From the NCBI GenBank assembly GCA_029268515.1, contig JAQWNP010000002.1, positions 152,874 to 216,873 of the forward strand: a stretch of DNA of 64,000 nucleotides. Direction: 5' to 3'. A program made the position numbers and the translations under genes. The notes beneath the pieces are model-generated. The model did not search any database. It was given only the letters and a program-made list of their open reading frames with translations, and had not been told where the DNA came from. Of the stretch, positions 56,759 to 64,000 are shown piece after piece. Position 1 is the stretch's first letter. Each line of letters opens with the position of its first letter. The DNA is from Phycisphaerales bacterium. GTDB lineage: Bacteria; Planctomycetota; Phycisphaerae; Phycisphaerales; SM1A02.

Positions 56759-57817
56759 ATGATCCGTACCAAACAGCTCCGTGGGTTTACCATCATTGAG
56801 CTTCTGACCGTGATTGCAATCATTGGGATCCTCATCGCCATTACTGTGCCTGCTGTTACTGGGGCATGGAAAGTCTCAGCACGGGCTGAGTCGATGAGCC
56901 GGATGAAGCAGATCTCTACTTGGATGACCTTGTACGGCAACGATAACCGTGACTCCATTTTGCCGAGCCAATTTGACTATTCCGATGCTGACAATCCTGG
57001 AGAGGTTTGTAGTAATCCAGCACTTGGAGATACGGTCAACAAAGGCACTTGGGCAGACATCCTTTGGGCAGAAAACGACTTATATAGCAAGGTGATGTCT
57101 GCAGGCGGGATTGTTGATCCGAATGCAGATCCTGATGATCCTGAGCCATTTCGGGCTCGAACGTATTACCGTTATAAAGCACCAGATGGTGCTGTTTACG
57201 ATTCAAATCAGAACTATGACGCGAGTCCATTGCGATCAGCCGTGCGAAACTCATTTAATTTTCCACGCCCGGTCGGAAGCGACAGTCCCACGCCTTATGG
57301 CAACGGCGCTTCGGAGCAAGGGCTTGCAGGTTTCTTTGCGGCGAATGATCACTTCAATCAGCGCATTGGCGAAAACTATTCTTACGGACAGATCAAGCAG
57401 CCAAGTATTTCAATGTACTTAGTTGATTCAATGGCGGGAGAGACCATTGGTCCAGAGGTTGGAGCTCATCCATGGGCAATACCACTGTCAGAAGAAGAAC
57501 CGCCAAGTCGCCCCACTGATGATGAGGCGTATTGGGACTCCTTCAGAGATGCATACGATTTTGGTCAAGCCTCAAGTGTTGGTGGTGGCACAGGTGCTAG
57601 TGCCGGTGCTGTTAATGATCAATCACCGGGGCAAGTGGATTTTCGATATGGCGACCAATGCCTGATGCTCTTCTTGGATGGACATATGGAGAGTGTTGGT
57701 CGATGGAGCACGCTTGAGGGCCTTGAAACCGGGGATATGGATGGAAAACGTATCCGCGTAACAGGCCTGACAGATAAACATAGTCCAATTTGTGAAGACG
57801 AAGATCACGACCATTAG
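56759..57817 (+). CDS. Type IV/II-like prepilin with N-methylation motif
   Basis: 352 residues. The leader RTKQLRG-FTIIELLTVIAI has the Gly/Phe processing site (cleavage before Phe, Glu5 conserved) and continues in the long hydrophobic helix to about residue 35. The rest is a globular domain with many Asp/Asn, ending in a stretch with LMLFLDGHMESVGRW, an xDGH element typical of planctomycetal prepilin-like proteins. Such proteins are numerous in this phylum, often with unknown roles. A TTG two codons earlier is less likely than ATG 56759, which has GGGAG ten bases upstream. A terminator lies 158 bases downstream. Confidence 0.85.
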   Translation: MIRTKQLRGFTIIELLTVIAIIGILIAITVPAVTGAWKVSARAESMSRMKQISTWMTLYGNDNRDSILPSQFDYSDADNPGEVCSNPALGDTVNKGTWADILWAENDLYSKVMSAGGIVDPNADPDDPEPFRARTYYRYKAPDGAVYDSNQNYDASPLRSAVRNSFNFPRPVGSDSPTPYGNGASEQGLAGFFAANDHFNQRIGENYSYGQIKQPSISMYLVDSMAGETIGPEVGAHPWAIPLSEEEPPSRPTDDEAYWDSFRDAYDFGQASSVGGGTGASAGAVNDQSPGQVDFRYGDQCLMLFLDGHMESVGRWSTLEGLETGDMDGKRIRVTGLTDKHSPICEDEDHDH

Positions 57818-57974
57818 GCCCTTTCCGAGTGCCAAAGCCGGAAAATAGCGGCATAAAGTGCCTCGATCCGCAGGCTGCTGATGGTGCTGGGGGCACAATC
57901 CTGATAAAGCCTATGAGGAGGGCCTCTTCAGAGGTTGCCTCAAGGCTTGAAATAGGTACACTTCACCCCTTAGA

Positions 57975-58000
57975 CCGTCCCACTTCGGGGCGGTTTATTC
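57975..58000 (+). terminator. Intrinsic terminator after the prepilin gene
   Basis: CCGTCCC (57975-57981) pairs with GGGGCGG (57987-57993), all seven positions with one G-U, around ACTTC, followed by TTTATTCTT. It separates the prepilin gene from the tRNA-tuf block. Confidence 0.75.
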
Positions 58001-58083
58001 TTCCCGGTTGCGGGCTCGGCCCATACCTCTGACATGCTGCCATGTTGTTTGGCGTAGGTCGTAAGTTTGGGACTCCCCGGCCT

Positions 58084-58155
58084 GCCACCGTAGCTCAGTG
58101 GTAGAGCACACCCTTGGTAAGGGTGAGGTCACGGGTTCAAGTCCCGTCGGTGGCT
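58084..58155 (+). tRNA. tRNA-Thr, anticodon GGT
   Basis: All arms can be folded: acceptor GCCACCG with CGGTGGC, D stem GCTC/GAGC, anticodon stem CACCC/GGGTG around loop TTGGTAA (anticodon GGT), T stem ACGGG/CCCGT around TTCAAGT. It is 72 bases with discriminator T; CCA is not encoded. It precedes tuf by 211 bases, an arrangement like E. coli thrT-tufB. Confidence 0.95.
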
Positions 58156-58366
58156 TGAGAACTTTATCAGTGGCGGTACGTAGCCGTTGCTGTCAAACAG
58201 ATGATTGGGCCTAACCCAGCCAAGTAGATGTTGGGTAACAGGTTCCACAAAAAGGGAACAGCAGAGACATTAGGTAGTCGAGTGCAATTGAGTATGACAG
58301 CCTCCGGTTGGTCCGGCACTGGGTACTCAATGCTCAACACCTTGTCTTAGGTTGGAGATATTCGAG

Positions 58367-59566
58367 ATGGCCAAGGAGACATTTGTTCGAAATAAGCCTC
58401 ACGTGAACGTTGGTACGATTGGTCACATTGACCATGGCAAGACGACGTTGACTGCGGCAATCACCATGCGGCAAGCGAGCAAGGGCCTCGGTGCAGCTCG
58501 TGCGTTTGACCAGATTGACAACGCTCCAGAGGAAAAGGCTCGCGGTATTACAATCGCAACGAGTCACCAGGAGTATGAGTCAGATACGCGTCACTACGCG
58601 CACGTCGACTGCCCCGGTCACGCTGACTATGTCAAGAACATGATCACGGGTGCTGCCCAAATGGACGGCGCTATTCTTGTGGTTGCGGCTTCAGACGGCC
58701 CGATGCCTCAGACGCGTGAGCATATCCTGCTGGCTCGCCAGGTTGGCGTGCCTGCCATGGTTGTGTTCATGAATAAGGTTGACATGGTCGACGACGAAGA
58801 GCTTTTGGAACTCGTCGAGATGGAAATTCGTGAGCTGCTTTCAAGCTACGACTTCCCTGGCGATGACATTCCAATCATTCGTGGTTCAGCACTCAAAGCG
58901 CTTGAGACAGAAGGCGCGGATGATGCGGTCTGCAAGCCGATTGATGAGCTGATGGAAGCGCTTGATAGCTATGTGCCAGAACCTGAGCGTGAAACAGACA
59001 AACCCTTCCTGATGTCAATTGAAGACGTCTTCTCTATTAAGGGTCGTGGCACGGTTGTGACTGGACGTATCGATCGCGGCAAAGTTGTCGTTGGCGATGA
59101 AGTTGAGATCGTTGGTCTCAGTGAAGCACCTCGTAAAACAACAGTGACTGGCGTCGAAATGTTCAACAAGATTCTTGAAGATGCAACAGCAGGTGACAAT
59201 GTTGGCACCTTGCTACGTGGTATTGAAAAGGATGATGTGGAACGAGGCCAGGTACTTTGCAAGCCTGGTTCCATTCACCCACACACCAAGTTCGAAGCTG
59301 AAGTTTATGTGTTGACCAAAGAAGAGGGTGGTCGTCATACGCCATTCTTCTCTGGCTATAAGCCACAGTTCTACTTCCGAACAACTGATGTGACGGGTAA
59401 GCTTGATCTGCTTGGCGGTGCTGAGATGTGCATGCCTGGCGATAACATCCAAATGAACATCGACCTTGAAGGCAAACCTATTGCAATGGAAGAAGGCCTT
59501 CGTTTCGCAGTTCGTGAAGGTGGCCGCACGGTTGGATCTGGTGTGGTGACAAAGGTTCTTGAATAG
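58367..59566 (+). CDS. tuf: Translation elongation factor Tu
   Basis: 399 residues delivering aminoacyl-tRNA to the ribosome. P-loop [18 protein letters not shown], the switch [22 protein letters not shown], and G4 NKVD in [10 protein letters not shown] are intact. Domain 2 ([20 protein letters not shown]) and domain 3 ([20 protein letters not shown]) follow. The start at 58367 (MAKETF) has GGAG 10 bases upstream. The region 58156-58366 between the tRNA and tuf has no gene; one could expect a promoter but none is clear. Confidence 0.97.
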   Translation: MAKETFVRNKPHVNVGTIGHIDHGKTTLTAAITMRQASKGLGAARAFDQIDNAPEEKARGITIATSHQEYESDTRHYAHVDCPGHADYVKNMITGAAQMDGAILVVAASDGPMPQTREHILLARQVGVPAMVVFMNKVDMVDDEELLELVEMEIRELLSSYDFPGDDIPIIRGSALKALETEGADDAVCKPIDELMEALDSYVPEPERETDKPFLMSIEDVFSIKGRGTVVTGRIDRGKVVVGDEVEIVGLSEAPRKTTVTGVEMFNKILEDATAGDNVGTLLRGIEKDDVERGQVLCKPGSIHPHTKFEAEVYVLTKEEGGRHTPFFSGYKPQFYFRTTDVTGKLDLLGGAEMCMPGDNIQMNIDLEGKPIAMEEGLRFAVREGGRTVGSGVVTKVLE

Positions 59567-59579
59567 CATTGAATCATGG

Positions 59580-59605
59580 GGCGGGTGAGAGGTATCTCAC
59601 CCGCC
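59580..59605 (+). other. Strong hairpin between tuf and rpmG
   Basis: GGCGGGTGAGA (59580-59590) and TCTCACCCGCC (59595-59605) form a perfect 11-base stem around GGTA. There is no T-run after it, so it is not a classic terminator. It may be an RNA-processing or stability element giving tuf mRNA more abundance than the downstream genes. Confidence 0.6.
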
Positions 59606-59663
59606 AACCATGTGATAAGGCATCTGCCGAACGCGTTTGACGGGGAGGTTGGAGAGACCAGCC

Positions 59664-59843
59664 ATGGCCAAAAAATCAACAGATCGTGAGTTTGTTTGGT
59701 TGCAGTGCACCGAGTGCAGTGATTTAAACTACCGCACCAGTATTCGAGTTAAGGGCGGTATTAATGAGAAGGTCAAGGCGGGTATGAAAAAGTATTGCCC
59801 TCGTTTGCGTAAGCATACGTTGCACAAAATTAAGCGTAAGTAA
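59664..59843 (+). CDS. rpmG: 50S ribosomal protein L33
   Basis: 59 residues, basic. LQCTECSDLNYRT near residues 14-26 and KKYCPRLRKHTLHKIKRK at the C-terminus match L33. There is a CxxC pair, but the second zinc pair is reduced to one Cys (YCPRLRK), an intermediate between zinc-binding and zinc-free forms. GGAG lies 8-10 bases before the ATG. It stands between tuf and tRNA-Trp, a common bacterial order. Confidence 0.93.
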   Translation: MAKKSTDREFVWLQCTECSDLNYRTSIRVKGGINEKVKAGMKKYCPRLRKHTLHKIKRK

Positions 59844-59877
59844 GCCGGAGGCCCACACGGCGCGGGTGATCTGATAG

Positions 59878-59950
<73 letters not shown>

Positions 59951-60007
59951 TTTTTGAGTCTCAGTTGGATTCGGGTTGACAGAGAATAGACACAGCGGAC
60001 AGATAAA

Positions 60008-60427
60008 ATGGCAGTATCCGGTATATACAAAAGTGGCCAAGGTTATTGGGTAAGGATGATGTCCGCCATCGGATATGGTTTGCTCATGCTGATGGGTCTC
60101 GTCTGGGTATGGGATCTGGCTGATCTTCTGACAATCCCTGGTGTAGAACAACAGATCTTTGTGCAAGCAGCTGCAGTCATCCTTGTTGGGCTTTTATTTG
60201 GGCTCTTGGGATACTATTTATTTGGTCGTAAGCCGATTGTTGTTGATTTCATGATTGCTACCGAAGGCGAGATGAAGAAAGTCAACTGGTCTTCGAAGCG
60301 GGAGCTATGGACTTCAACCAAGGCAGTCATCCTGCTGACGTTGTTTGTCGCACTGGCGTGTTGGGTTTTGGACCTCGGTTTCGCGAGGTTCTTTAGTTGG
60401 GTTGATGTGCTTCACGAGGGTTCTTAA
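60008..60427 (+). CDS. secE: Preprotein translocase subunit SecE
   Basis: 139 residues. The conserved C-terminal part, EGEMKKVNWSSKRELWTST plus the following helix, is the SecE core that clamps SecY. Two extra N-terminal membrane helices (about residues 22-42 and 50-72) make a three-helix form, as in E. coli, rather than the single-helix form of many bacteria. nusG follows 49 bases on. Confidence 0.93.
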   Translation: MAVSGIYKSGQGYWVRMMSAIGYGLLMLMGLVWVWDLADLLTIPGVEQQIFVQAAAVILVGLLFGLLGYYLFGRKPIVVDFMIATEGEMKKVNWSSKRELWTSTKAVILLTLFVALACWVLDLGFARFFSWVDVLHEGS

Positions 60428-60476
60428 GCCCGTCGCCGTTGTTAGGTGATACACACCACAACGGCAGGAGATGTTC

Positions 60477-61259
60477 ATGCAAGACGCGCAAGAGAAGATA
60501 GATTCGGCTTCAGAAGTGACCAATGCTGCAGAGACAGCTGAAGTAGTCGCTGATGACAACGCCGGCAAACAACCTGAGAGCGAAGTTGCTTCAACATCGT
60601 CTGGCGAGTCATCTGCATCTCCAACAGATGAAAAAAAGTCTGCTGCTGAGGGTACTGTGGAAGACGAGGCTTTTGATCCAGCTGTTGATCTGCCCATGTA
60701 TCGCGAAGGCATGGACTGGTTCGTCCTTCGCGTTGCTTCCAATAAGGAAAGCTATGTTCGCGAGACGTTGGTAAGAAAAGTCCAGATCGAGCAACTTGAG
60801 CATTTGGTTGGGCGCATCATGGTGCCAACGGAAAAAACCAAAACCCTCAAAGGTGGCAAGCACCGTGTGACCGAGACAAAGCTTTATCCCGGCTACGTCT
60901 TTGTTGAGATGCACCTCGAAAAAGACGGCCGTATTCCTCAGGATGTTTTCTTCCTGATCAAAGAAACCACTGGTGTAGGCGACTTTGTTGGTACGGCTGG
61001 GCGTCCAACGCCAATGGCAGCTCATGAAGTTGAGAAGATGCTCTTTGACTCACGTCAGCCGGAAGAAACGCCGATCGTCAAACTTGAGTTTGAGCGCGGC
61101 GATAACGTGACCATCAAGGAAGGCCCCTTCGAGAACTACGAAGGTACGGTTGATGAAGTCATGCCTGATAAGGGTCTCGTTCGAGTCTTGGTTACCATCT
61201 TTGGACGCCAGGCACCAATTGAGCTTGAGTACTGGCAGATTCAAAAGGCAGAAGGCTAA
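60477..61259 (+). CDS. nusG: Transcription termination/antitermination factor NusG
   Basis: 260 residues. The NGN domain (about 77-175; MDWFVLRVASNKESYVRETL, KLYPGYVFVEM) contacts RNA polymerase and suppresses pausing; the C-terminal KOW domain (RGDNVTIKEGPFENYEGTVD) binds ribosomal S10 or Rho. An N-terminal extension of about 75 residues is acidic and rich in Ser/Ala/Glu and not part of the usual fold. The start at 60477 has AGGAG 6 bases upstream; ATG at 60471 touches the AGGAG. The last 27 bases recur at 62332. Confidence 0.95.
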   Translation: MQDAQEKIDSASEVTNAAETAEVVADDNAGKQPESEVASTSSGESSASPTDEKKSAAEGTVEDEAFDPAVDLPMYREGMDWFVLRVASNKESYVRETLVRKVQIEQLEHLVGRIMVPTEKTKTLKGGKHRVTETKLYPGYVFVEMHLEKDGRIPQDVFFLIKETTGVGDFVGTAGRPTPMAAHEVEKMLFDSRQPEETPIVKLEFERGDNVTIKEGPFENYEGTVDEVMPDKGLVRVLVTIFGRQAPIELEYWQIQKAEG

Positions 61260-61261
61260 CC
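61233..61261 (+). repeat. nusG 3'-end copy A
   Basis: This 29-base stretch covers the last codons and stop of nusG plus two bases. It matches 62332-62360 at 27 of 29 positions: a block TGGCAGATTCAAAAGGC, one change, GAAGGC, one change, AACC. The two copies are 1099 bases apart and flank the sulfotransferase. Confidence 0.85.
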
Positions 61262-61345
61262 GGTCTTTTTGCTCGATAGCGATATTATTCACTGAGACTT
61301 ATTCGAGTTGCAATGATTTCGCGTGCTGAATAGCTGAGCCTTCCA

Positions 61346-62254
61346 GTGAGAAACACAACCAAACACAACGGTGGGCCAACAGTGATGCTGGTCGGTATGG
61401 GTCGTTCTGGGAGTACCTGGTTGTGGGAGTGCCTCGGCAATCATCCGGATGTCTTCGTTCCAACGTGGAAGGAGCTCAACTACTTTTCTCATTCCTTTTT
61501 GCGTGGTGTAAGCTACGCGCAATACCTGGACAACTTTATTCCCGCGACCGGTGAACCACCAGCATCGATTCGAATGGAATTCAGCGTTGCTTATTCGAGG
61601 CTCTCTGGATCCCAAATTAGATGTATTAAGCGACTTTATCCCAAACTCCAACTCATTCTGCTGCTGAGGCATCCGATCAACCGAGCATGGTCTGGAGCCC
61701 ACCGTTCTTTAGGGCGCCGCAAGAATCTCAACAACCTCTCAGAGTGGAGGCTGTTTCTTTTCTTTCAACTCTATTGGAAACATAAATACGGAGAGTCCTA
61801 CCATGAGATCATTACAAAATGGTCGAAGGTATTTGGCCCGGAGCGTTTGCTGGTCATTACGAAGGATGAAATTGATGCTGATAAGGTGTCGGTGCTCAAG
61901 CGAATCTGCTTATACATTGGCGCGGACGCAGAAATAGACGCCGGCGTATTCGAAAGCGATCGTGAGATAAACAAAAGTAAGAACGCCGCGATCTCGTCCC
62001 GAGCGATACCGCGATCCGTGGAATGGTTCTTGGCGCGAAAATACCTTCGTATGATCAAGAAAACCAATACGCTTCTTGATGGAAAGCTGGATGCTTGGGT
62101 TGAAAGTTTAAGAGTACAGAGCCAAGGAGGTTGTTTCGCTTGGCATGTCATGGCGTGTTCAACCTTCGTAGTGGCGATACCTCGGAACCTTGTTTTTCTA
62201 GCACTCAGCCGATTTAGAATCATCGCTTTCAATCTGGTAAAACCAGGTTCTTGA
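61346..62254 (+). CDS. Sulfotransferase domain protein
   Basis: 302 residues. The N-terminal PAPS loop reads VGMGRSGSTWLWECLGNHP, and the 3'-phosphate element is LLLRHPINRAWSGAHRS, as in membrane-independent and Golgi-type sulfotransferases. A final hydrophobic helix occurs near residues 260-285. It would transfer sulfate from PAPS to a carbohydrate or lipid; the acceptor is unknown. It starts with GTG at 61346 (alternative ATG 61385). It lies between nusG and a duplicate of the nusG tail, where rplK normally is, suggesting recent insertion. Sulfated polysaccharide metabolism is common in marine planctomycetes. Confidence 0.82.
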   Translation: MRNTTKHNGGPTVMLVGMGRSGSTWLWECLGNHPDVFVPTWKELNYFSHSFLRGVSYAQYLDNFIPATGEPPASIRMEFSVAYSRLSGSQIRCIKRLYPKLQLILLLRHPINRAWSGAHRSLGRRKNLNNLSEWRLFLFFQLYWKHKYGESYHEIITKWSKVFGPERLLVITKDEIDADKVSVLKRICLYIGADAEIDAGVFESDREINKSKNAAISSRAIPRSVEWFLARKYLRMIKKTNTLLDGKLDAWVESLRVQSQGGCFAWHVMACSTFVVAIPRNLVFLALSRFRIIAFNLVKPGS

Positions 62255-62331
62255 CAACTGGGGCTGTGCAAAACTTTTCAATACTGCTGGTCAATTACGG
62301 TAATAGCTGCGCGTAAACGCAGCCACATGCT

Positions 62332-62360
62332 TGGCAGATTCAAAAGGCTGAAGGCGAACC
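62332..62360 (+). repeat. nusG 3'-end copy B
   Basis: Near-identical to 61233-61261 (27 of 29). It carries GCGAACC where nusG has GCTAACC, so the stop codon is lost (TAA becomes GAA). It merges directly into the hairpin at 62355-62378. This is the copy that touches a terminator-like structure, so it may mark the original nusG 3' end. Confidence 0.85.
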
Positions 62361-62378
62361 CCTTCGTCGCTGGGTTCG
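62355..62378 (+). terminator. Hairpin after the nusG-tail copy
   Basis: CGAACCC (62355-62361) pairs with GGGTTCG (62372-62378) around a 10-base loop, followed by TTTGAGCCC and, at about 62403-62410, a TTTTTT run. A second pairing of GGGTT with AACCC at 62390-62400 is possible, so the exact structure is not sure. It is the probable terminator of the nusG transcription unit. Confidence 0.55.
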
Positions 62379-62510
62379 TTTGAGCCCAAGCAACCCAAAC
62401 CCCTTTTTTCATGTATTAGGCCGGTCTGGCTCTCCGTAGCGTGCCGTGAGGTGTGCATTTGGTTTGCTTTTTCCTATCGGGGCCATTGCTCCACCGAGTA
62501 CCATGGGCCA

Positions 62511-62618
62511 ATGAAGAAGAGGCGGCGCAAAAGTGGCCTCAGCGATCGCATTGCTGAGAGGGTTGTAGGGGAGGTTCTAGGTTTGAACGTAGGCCCAGAT
62601 ATATCTAGGCCCATCTAA
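62511..62618 (+). CDS. Possible 35-residue basic peptide
   Basis: An ATG-initiated frame of 35 codons with a basic N-terminus (MKKRRRKSGLSDRIAER) and a Val/Gly-rich remainder (VVGEVLGLNVGPDISRPI). No clear ribosome binding site precedes it and no family is recognised. It lies 136 bases before the FG-GAP gene and overlaps the start of the leader hairpin. It could be a leader peptide or chance. Confidence 0.25.
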   Translation: MKKRRRKSGLSDRIAERVVGEVLGLNVGPDISRPI

Positions 62619-62753
62619 AACAGATGGCGGTTTGGGCTGCGCAGAGCCTTCAAGGGAGTTGCGATATCACTGAGTTACCAAGGCGGTAAACCACCGACGG
62701 GCAGGTGTCTTTGCCGGGGTTTTGATGTCAGTAAAAAGAGGGAGAGAAGAGAG
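62611..62753 (+). promoter_or_regulatory. Structured leader of the FG-GAP gene
   Basis: Several hairpins can be drawn: CCATCT/AGATGG (62611-62616 with 62622-62627), GTTACC/GGTAAAC (62674-62679 with 62685-62691, one bulge), and an outer pairing ACTGA/TCAGT (62669-62673 with 62728-62732). It ends in GGGAGAG, a good ribosome binding site for the ATG at 62754. The compact nested pattern could be a riboswitch-like element, but it does not match c-di-GMP-I, c-di-GMP-II, cobalamin, glycine or fluoride consensus that I know. Confidence 0.35.
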
Positions 62754-64000
62754 ATGAAACTTGTTCTGAGTGTATTGACGTTGCTGGCCATCAGCAGTGG
62801 TGTGTTTGGTCAGACGATGGCCGACTTCTTTCCTGAGTCGAAACGAACCGCCTCTGATGGGGCGCTTGCCGACTCCTTCGGCTACGCCGTTTCGGTCTCA
62901 GGTGACTATGCCGTGATCGGTGCGTACGGTGATGACGACAATGGCATGAACTCCGGCAGTGCGTACATCTTCGAGCGTGATGGAGCTGGCAACTGGTCAG
63001 AGGTGCAAAAGCTCACCGCCTCTGATGGAGCGGAGTTCGACTACTTCGGCAACAGCGTTTCGATCTCCGGTAACTATGCCGTGATCGGCGCTGACCGCGA
63101 CGACGATAACGGCGCCGACTCCGGCAGTGCGTATGTCTACGAGCGCGATGGAGCTGGCAACTGGTCAGAGGTGCAAAAGCGCACCGCCTCTGATGGAGCG
63201 GAAGGCGACCGCTTCGGCTACGCCGTTTCAATCGTAGGCAATACAGTGGTGGTTGGTGCCTACTACGATACCAACATCGACAACGGCTCGCTTTCGGGCA
63301 GTGCGTATGTCTTTGAGCGCGATGGTAATGGCAACTGGTCAGAGGTGCAAAAGCTCACCGCCTCTGATGCAGCGGCGGAGGACTACTTCGGCAGAAGCGT
63401 TTCAAGCTCAGGCAACACAATGGTGATCGGGGCAGACTACGATGACGACAACGGTAGTGCTTCCGGCAGTGTGTATGTCTTTGAGCGCGATGGAGCAGGG
63501 AACTGGTCGGAGGTGCAAAAGCTCACCGCCTCTGATGGAGCGGAATTGGACTACTTCGGCAACAGCGTTTCAATCTTCGGCAACACATTGGCGATTACGG
63601 CGGCCTACGATGACGACAACGGCTTTCTTTCCGGCAGTGCGTATGTCTTTGATCGCGATGGATCAGGCGTCTGGTCAGAGACGCAAAAGCTCACCGCCTC
63701 TGATGGAGCGGCGGAGGACCAATTCGGCGGAAGCGTTTCAATCTTCGGCAACACATTGGTGGTTGGTGCGGCTGGCGATGACGACAACGGCCTTCTTTCC
63801 GGCAGTGCGTATATGTTCGATCTCAACAGTGTCCTCAACCTCGATTACGGAAACCGAGTCTATGGCACGCTGCAGGCAGCAGTCAATGAGGCAAGTTCTG
63901 GTGATCGCTTGGCGGTCCGGTCAAACGCCTTCGACGTCGGTGGCATCATCAACCTTTCTTCAATGCCACTGACCTTCATCGCGGTTGAGCCGATCGAGAT
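62754..64000 (+). CDS. Secreted FG-GAP repeat protein (5' part, open at window end)
   Basis: An uninterrupted frame of 415 codons from ATG 62754 to the right edge, with no stop. A Sec signal peptide (MKLVLSVLTLLAISSGVFG) is followed by six FG-GAP repeats of 56 residues (one of 58), each containing FGYAVSVSGDYAVIGA, then DDDNG, then SGSAYVFERDG-GNWSEVQKL and TASDGA. They are the blades of a beta-propeller like those in integrin alpha chains, with Asp-rich calcium loops. After the propeller, YGTLQAAVNEASSGDRLAV begins a different domain, resembling the start of right-handed beta-helix repeats. A secreted, Ca-binding adhesin or surface protein is likely. GGGAGAG lies upstream. Confidence 0.88.
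   Translation, partial: MKLVLSVLTLLAISSGVFGQTMADFFPESKRTASDGALADSFGYAVSVSGDYAVIGAYGDDDNGMNSGSAYIFERDGAGNWSEVQKLTASDGAEFDYFGNSVSISGNYAVIGADRDDDNGADSGSAYVYERDGAGNWSEVQKRTASDGAEGDRFGYAVSIVGNTVVVGAYYDTNIDNGSLSGSAYVFERDGNGNWSEVQKLTASDAAAEDYFGRSVSSSGNTMVIGADYDDDNGSASGSVYVFERDGAGNWSEVQKLTASDGAELDYFGNSVSIFGNTLAITAAYDDDNGFLSGSAYVFDRDGSGVWSETQKLTASDGAAEDQFGGSVSIFGNTLVVGAAGDDDNGLLSGSAYMFDLNSVLNLDYGNRVYGTLQAAVNEASSGDRLAVRSNAFDVGGIINLSSMPLTFIAVEPIE
62847..63860 (+). repeat. Tandem 168-base repeats within the FG-GAP gene
   Basis: ACCGCCTCTGATG recurs at 62847, 63015, 63183, 63357, 63525 and 63693, spacings of 168, 168, 174, 168 and 168 bases. Units share long identical stretches (for example around GGCAACTGGTCAGAGGTGC), showing that they expanded recently or are kept uniform by recombination. 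Confidence 0.9.

Noticed and set aside
58380..58410. Additional parS-like CACGTG core within tuf
   Set aside because: Only the central bases match; the flanks do not fit the parS consensus.
59976..60009. TTGACA followed by TAAAAT upstream of secE
   Set aside because: The spacer is 22 bases and the second box overlaps the start codon, so it is not a normal sigma-70 promoter.
62560..62753. c-di-GMP-I riboswitch
   Set aside because: Parts of the leader resemble the class, but the conserved GGCAAACC and GACGCAAAGCC elements are not present in the right order.
63442..63972. 176-codon open frame in the FG-GAP region, plus the opposite-strand frame at 63605-63838
   Set aside because: Both are shadow frames of the repeat array; the true frame starts at 62754 and gives a signal peptide and regular FG-GAP repeats.

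Overview
The window looks like chromosomal DNA of a Gram-negative, flagellated planctomycete, most likely of the Phycisphaerae. This is inferred from a type II-like prepilin with an FTIIELL N-terminus, a futalosine-pathway menaquinone gene (mqnE), a very long FliD, a secreted FG-GAP repeat protein, a large AsmA-like protein and the mix of informational genes. Base composition looks even across the window. No insertion sequence, phage or CRISPR array is visible. Most of the window is core genome, densely packed, with several convergent gene pairs whose 3' ends overlap.

Layout. 1-4214: mannoside uptake and cleavage (ABC permease end, GH2 beta-mannosidase, MalK-type ATPase). 4211-12568: Bax-inhibitor-like membrane protein, GT-C-type membrane glycosyltransferase, Nif3-like protein, 1238-residue AsmA-like protein, ispE. 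12683-15834: oligopeptidase F overlapping a PLP amino-acid decarboxylase. 15983-21482: a probable export unit made of a cysteine-rich secreted protein, an intrinsic terminator, a HlyD/MacA-type adaptor, a LolD-type ATPase, two FtsX/MacB-type permeases and a Cys/His-containing lipoprotein. 21506-31267: MobA-like protein, a secreted unknown, a giant coiled-coil protein with a Wzz-like membrane end, mqnE, murJ, a VanZ/zinc-ribbon protein and a ParA ATPase. 31384-37539: recO, an HDOD-GGDEF regulator, an M16 protease with lpdA, and a metallophosphoesterase.

37594-46056 resembles a dispersed origin neighbourhood: yidC, mnmE, a thioesterase, dciA (DUF721), an ABC ATPase, an orphan histidine kinase, three identical perfect parS sites, and parB. 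The only ParA-like gene in the window is about 14 kb away. 46370-50076 holds fliD-fliS. Then come an NAD-dependent epimerase, cysS-coaE, rho with a 400-base leader, an MFS transporter and a prepilin.

58084-61259 is the conserved block tRNA-Thr, tuf, rpmG, tRNA-Trp, secE, nusG. rplK, the usual next gene, is absent. A sulfotransferase gene follows instead, and beyond it a 29-base near-copy of the nusG 3' end with a hairpin, as if the gene had been inserted between nusG and its terminator. The window ends inside a secreted FG-GAP protein whose repeats are 168-base tandem units and whose reading frame stays open to the right edge.
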